NCBI GenBank assembly: GCA_028691595.1 | Contig: JAQUZA010000168.1 | Span: 1 to 6,873 of the forward strand | Direction: 5' to 3' | Origin: Candidatus Rifleibacteriota bacterium | Lineage (GTDB): Bacteria > Muiribacteriota > Ozemobacteria > Ozemobacterales > Ozemobacteraceae | DNA: 6,873 nt | Shown: in pieces, positions 4,503 through 6,873 of the stretch | Numbering within the stretch: the stretch's first letter is position 1 | Layout: each line of letters begins with the position of its first letter | The notes under the pieces: model-generated | Databases searched by the model: none | What the model saw: the letters and a program-made list of their open reading frames with translations, nothing else | Told to the model about the DNA's origin: nothing | Position numbers and translations under genes: made by a program

Positions 4503-6359
4503 TTATTGATTAGAAAACGAAGCAGCAGGGTCAGTCAATGCGGCAGCAAAGCCATCACCAAGTTGCATGATAGAAACAAGCAAATCATCAGAGCCAGACC
4601 CATTCGCGGCAACCCTCGCCATGGCAGTTGGCTTTGCTGAGTTTTCCGTATCTTCTTCAGCTGGTTCTTCGTTGATTTCATTTTCTGGAACAGCAATTTC
4701 GGAGTCTGTGACCACAGGGTCTGGCACCGCTGTCATCAATATTGCGGGTTCTTTCGGCTGCGACGGAGCAGCACCGACTGGAGGCGGCTCTATTAAACCC
4801 GGGCTATCAGAAGCAACCGGAGCGATTACTTCCCGGTTAATTGCGATCATGCCAATATCGACCTGGTGACCCTGAAGATAGCCAGAAAGCCATGCTTTGA
4901 CATCGACATCCACCGGAATTTCCGGGCCCATGCTCAGAGGGGTGGCCTGATTGTAAACACGTTCAAGCTGGTTTCGCAGGCGCTGTTGCTGCTTATAGAG
5001 GCGCTGCTTTGTCTCGCCGTCGCCAGCACTTGCGAGCTCGTCACCCCTGGCACCCCATCGATACTCGACAGAGTGGTATGGGTCAAATGAAAGATCAAAA
5101 AGCCTTGAGCAGACATCTGCAAAAGAAAGGCCAATCTTGCGCCCGGCAGAATTGGTATAGGTAACCGTAAGAGTCTGACTAAGCTCATTGTATTTTTCAA
5201 GCAGCCTGAAAGCCAGGTCGTTTGCTGCTGCGGGGTTGAATTGCCCGGCAGCGAGAATCATCTGTCTGGTACGGTCGTAAAACTCTCTGAAAGAAACCTT
5301 GAGACGGGCATCACGCGAGGGAGTCGAAAACTCTTCCCAAAGACCGTCAGTACCATAAATGTTCCAGGGCAGGCTACCCGGGTGGGGTTTGAGGTGAATA
5401 CCCTTTTCGATTGCCAGGTTAACTGCCATGGCGCGATAACTGATATCTTCGTGCAGATCCTGCATCATGAAAGCAAAGTCTCTAACCGGGTCAGCCCCCC
5501 TTGAAGAATCGGTGAGAACCTGTCTGACATATTCATGGTAACCGAGCCCATTGCGGCCTCTGAAAGAAAAGCTTTTCTGAAACTGGTCTTCAGCCGAATA
5601 GTCGGCAATATTATGATTTCGGGTTCTAACGACAGTTCCGCCTGAAGTATATCTTATGGGTCGCCAGCGCTTGAAGCCGCCACCGTTGTCTTTTGAACCC
5701 CGGGTAAACTTGGCACCAAACCATGGCTTTGAAATCGTTCGATCCGGGTGCGCGTCGATAACCCTGACCCTGCCGTCTTCTGTGACTTTAGCGACTACCG
5801 CCACGTGCCCGTCAGGGTCATAATAAACAGTTCCTGGCACAATTGTCTTTTTACTGATTTTTACCGGGTAATGGTCAGAGTCTTCGACGGCTGCACCCAT
5901 TCTGAAATACCCTGAATTGATAAGAGTTACCTGACTGAAAAGTTTCTGTGGTGCCGAAAAGTAGTCCTGATCTTTAAAACCAGTTGGCCTGTTGCCACGA
6001 CTGTATCTTTCATCGCCACCCTTACCTGAAATCGCGGACGTATAGCTGAAAGGCAACCTCAACTTATAGGCTACGTAAGCTCTCAAGGCATACGGCAGGT
6101 CGGCACAATCTGGCGAAAGGTTGAACTTTTTATCTTCTTCGCCGTAAAGAGGGTTAACTTTCGGATCTTTTATAAACCGGTTCAGGTTTGAATATTTCGA
6201 ATCGCAGATAGCTTCAACAAACTTGCCATAGACCTTTTCGTCGTCTTCTGACCATATATTCCGGCTCAACTTCCAGGCAGAAGCTTCGCTGCGGCCAGAT
6301 ATGCCGGTAATCAGCAGAAAAAGCCAGAAACACAACAGAGTATTCCGATTAAAATTCAT
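4503..6359 (-). CDS. Large secreted protein with NlpC/P60-like cysteine hydrolase core
   Basis: A 618-residue protein with a signal peptide: basic MNFNRN, hydrophobic residues 7–20, and an AxA site (A26-S27-A28) with likely cleavage before W29. Residues about 78–235 look like an NlpC/P60-type papain-like domain. The candidate nucleophile is C85 in DCADLPYALRAYVAYKLRLPF, the candidate His is H185 in GTVYYDPDGHVAVVAKV, and D202 or H204 (VIDAHPD) would be third. Such domains usually cleave peptidoglycan peptides. Residues 260–500 are a second, mostly helical region with WNIYGTDGLWEEFSTPSRD (332–350) that I cannot assign. Residues 513–580 are a Pro/Glu-rich linker, followed by a short tail. The ATG at 6359 is chosen over one at 6404 because GAGGTGG precedes it by 6–7 bases and the signal peptide starts there. 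It is divergent from the exported protein at the right edge. The role is probably cell-wall or envelope processing; the substrate is unproven. Confidence 0.68.
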   Translation of the reverse strand: MNFNRNTLLCFWLFLLITGISGRSEASAWKLSRNIWSEDDEKVYGKFVEAICDSKYSNLNRFIKDPKVNPLYGEEDKKFNLSPDCADLPYALRAYVAYKLRLPFSYTSAISGKGGDERYSRGNRPTGFKDQDYFSAPQKLFSQVTLINSGYFRMGAAVEDSDHYPVKISKKTIVPGTVYYDPDGHVAVVAKVTEDGRVRVIDAHPDRTISKPWFGAKFTRGSKDNGGGFKRWRPIRYTSGGTVVRTRNHNIADYSAEDQFQKSFSFRGRNGLGYHEYVRQVLTDSSRGADPVRDFAFMMQDLHEDISYRAMAVNLAIEKGIHLKPHPGSLPWNIYGTDGLWEEFSTPSRDARLKVSFREFYDRTRQMILAAGQFNPAAANDLAFRLLEKYNELSQTLTVTYTNSAGRKIGLSFADVCSRLFDLSFDPYHSVEYRWGARGDELASAGDGETKQRLYKQQQRLRNQLERVYNQATPLSMGPEIPVDVDVKAWLSGYLQGHQVDIGMIAINREVIAPVASDSPGLIEPPPVGAAPSQPKEPAILMTAVPDPVVTDSEIAVPENEINEEPAEEDTENSAKPTAMARVAANGSGSDDLLVSIMQLGDGFAAALTDPAASFSNQ

Positions 6360-6365
6360 GCAAAG

Positions 6366-6372
6366 CCACCTC
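6366..6372 (-). promoter_or_regulatory. Ribosome binding site fixing the start at 6359
   Basis: GAGGTGG on the minus strand sits 6 bases before the ATG at 6359. The in-frame ATG at 6404 has no such site, and starting there would place 15 extra polar residues before the signal peptide. Confidence 0.72.
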
Positions 6373-6382
6373 GCTGGCTTTC

Positions 6383-6409
6383 GAATCGACACAAAGGCCG
6401 ACATTTTTA
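6383..6409 (-). promoter_or_regulatory. Weak sigma-28-like element before the secreted protein gene
   Basis: On the minus strand TAAA (6409–6406), exactly 15 bases, then GTCGATTC (6390–6383). The -35 matches fully and the -10 matches 5 of 8 positions of GCCGATAA. A start near 6377 would leave a leader of only about 18 bases, just enough for the GAGGTGG site. The match is modest and could be chance. Confidence 0.3.
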
Positions 6410-6434
6410 ACGATGTTTGAGCACCAACTACATA

Positions 6435-6464
6435 GTGAAAAAATATCGAGATCTTTCCGATAAT
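6435..6464 (+). promoter_or_regulatory. Promoter directly before the right-edge gene (sigma-28- and sigma-70-like)
   Basis: GAAA (6437–6440), 15 bases, TCCGATAA (6456–6463) matches FliA consensus at 3 of 4 and 7 of 8 positions. The same bases can be read as sigma-70: GTGAAA (6435–6440, 4 of 6), 18 bases, GATAAT (6459–6464, 5 of 6). Either reading puts the transcript start at about 6469–6471, on or next to the ATG at 6471. Confidence 0.5.
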
Positions 6465-6470
6465 CTATTT

Positions 6471-6873
6471 ATGAAAAATACCGGCATGGCTTCTCTTATG
6501 GCTTTAATCGCCATTTCTATACTGCTTTTGTTGCCAGGTTACAAAAAGCCTGATGACCATCTGTATTTTCCGGCACCCGTTGCTCAACCTGCAATGGCAC
6601 TCTATTTAAATTTTTCGGCGTCGGGTCTGTATGACCAAAGCCATGCCGCTGCTGAAGCCTTCAATGAAATTACCAGCCATATCGAAAACATCTGTGCAGC
6701 CCGCAATATTTCAGATGTCACCCCTTTGCCTGACCGGGCAACTATCGAGGCCCTGATAAACGAAAGGATTCTGAGTGGCGAGTTGAAGGTTCATGAGGTT
6801 TTCTTTTACTTTCGTGATCAGGAAAACTTTGCCATGATTCTGCGAGGTGAATTTTCGGTTGAGAGAATCTCAG
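6471..6873 (+). CDS. Exported or membrane-anchored protein of unknown function, 5' part
   Basis: The frame is open from ATG 6471 to the end of the window, 134 codons without a stop, so the gene is cut by the edge. The N-terminus is a signal or membrane anchor: MKNTG then a hydrophobic run at residues about 6–22 (MASLMALIAISILLLLP). No lipobox Cys follows. The exported part shows ordered strand/helix alternation, including MALYLNFSASGLYD (about 42–55), a helical HAAAEAFNEITSHIENI and a strand-rich EVFFYFRDQENFAMILRGEFSVERI at the end. I do not recognise the family. There is no Shine–Dalgarno site before 6471, but a promoter-like element ends 7 bases upstream, so the message may be leaderless. 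An in-frame GTG at 6435 also lacks a ribosome site. It is divergent from the NlpC/P60-like gene, with 111 bases between starts, so the two may be co-regulated. Confidence 0.7.
   Translation, partial: MKNTGMASLMALIAISILLLLPGYKKPDDHLYFPAPVAQPAMALYLNFSASGLYDQSHAAAEAFNEITSHIENICAARNISDVTPLPDRATIEALINERILSGELKVHEVFFYFRDQENFAMILRGEFSVERIS

Noticed and set aside
4567..4869. Plus-strand frame of 100 codons rich in Ser, Gly and Ala
   Set aside because: It mirrors the Pro/Glu-rich linker of the secreted protein on the other strand; low complexity explains the open frame.
6360..6404. Longer start for the secreted protein at 6404
   Set aside because: No ribosome site precedes it and it would put 15 residues ahead of a standard signal peptide that starts at 6359 behind GAGGTGG.
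1..6873. CRISPR arrays, tRNA or rRNA genes, insertion-sequence ends
   Set aside because: No regularly spaced repeats, cloverleaf with a CCA-side stem, rRNA-like stretch, transposase frame or terminal inverted repeats were found on reading.

Overview
The window holds parts or all of nine genes. The main block has mid-range GC (one 60-base line inside the HDOD gene counts 28 G/C, about 47%) and contains a free-standing CheX–CheY pair, an HDOD regulator, a ComB-family phosphatase, a MerR regulator and large exported proteins with cleavable-type signals. This suggests a signalling-rich, probably Gram-negative-type, possibly motile bacterium. No single gene fixes the phylum. The mix recalls deeply branching or candidate-phylum bacteria (Riflebacteria-like) or deltaproteobacteria-like lineages, but that is only an impression.

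Left edge (1–795): the C-terminal remnant of an amidase-signature enzyme enters from outside the window. It carries the catalytic core motif, loses similarity after about position 300 and stops at 336, so it looks like a decayed gene. About 460 bases of very AT-rich, gene-free DNA follow (lines of roughly 25–30% GC by hand count).

Plus-strand pair (796–1675): a CheX-type CheY-phosphatase is followed 40 bases later by a single-domain CheY with a GTG start. A strong hairpin with T-runs on both sides (1696–1728) closes this pair and also faces the end of the minus-strand operon.

Minus-strand operon (4406 down to 1757): four tightly packed genes. They are a previously uncalled 39-residue membrane microprotein with a perfect AGGAGG ribosome site, a MerR-family regulator whose start overlaps it by 8 bases (ATGGCTGA), a ComB-like 2-phosphosulfolactate phosphatase, and a STAS-like/HDOD protein. 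A near-consensus sigma-28 (FliA-type) promoter, TAAA-N15-GCCGATAT, lies just upstream, with an AT-rich dyad across its -35 region.

Right end (4503–6873): a large secreted protein with an NlpC/P60-like Cys-His core (minus strand) is divergent from a second membrane-anchored or exported protein that runs off the window (plus strand). The gap between them carries sigma-28-like elements on both strands, and the plus-strand one would give an almost leaderless transcript. The repeated sigma-28-like signals beside chemotaxis-type genes suggest, as inference, a shared motility or envelope regulon.
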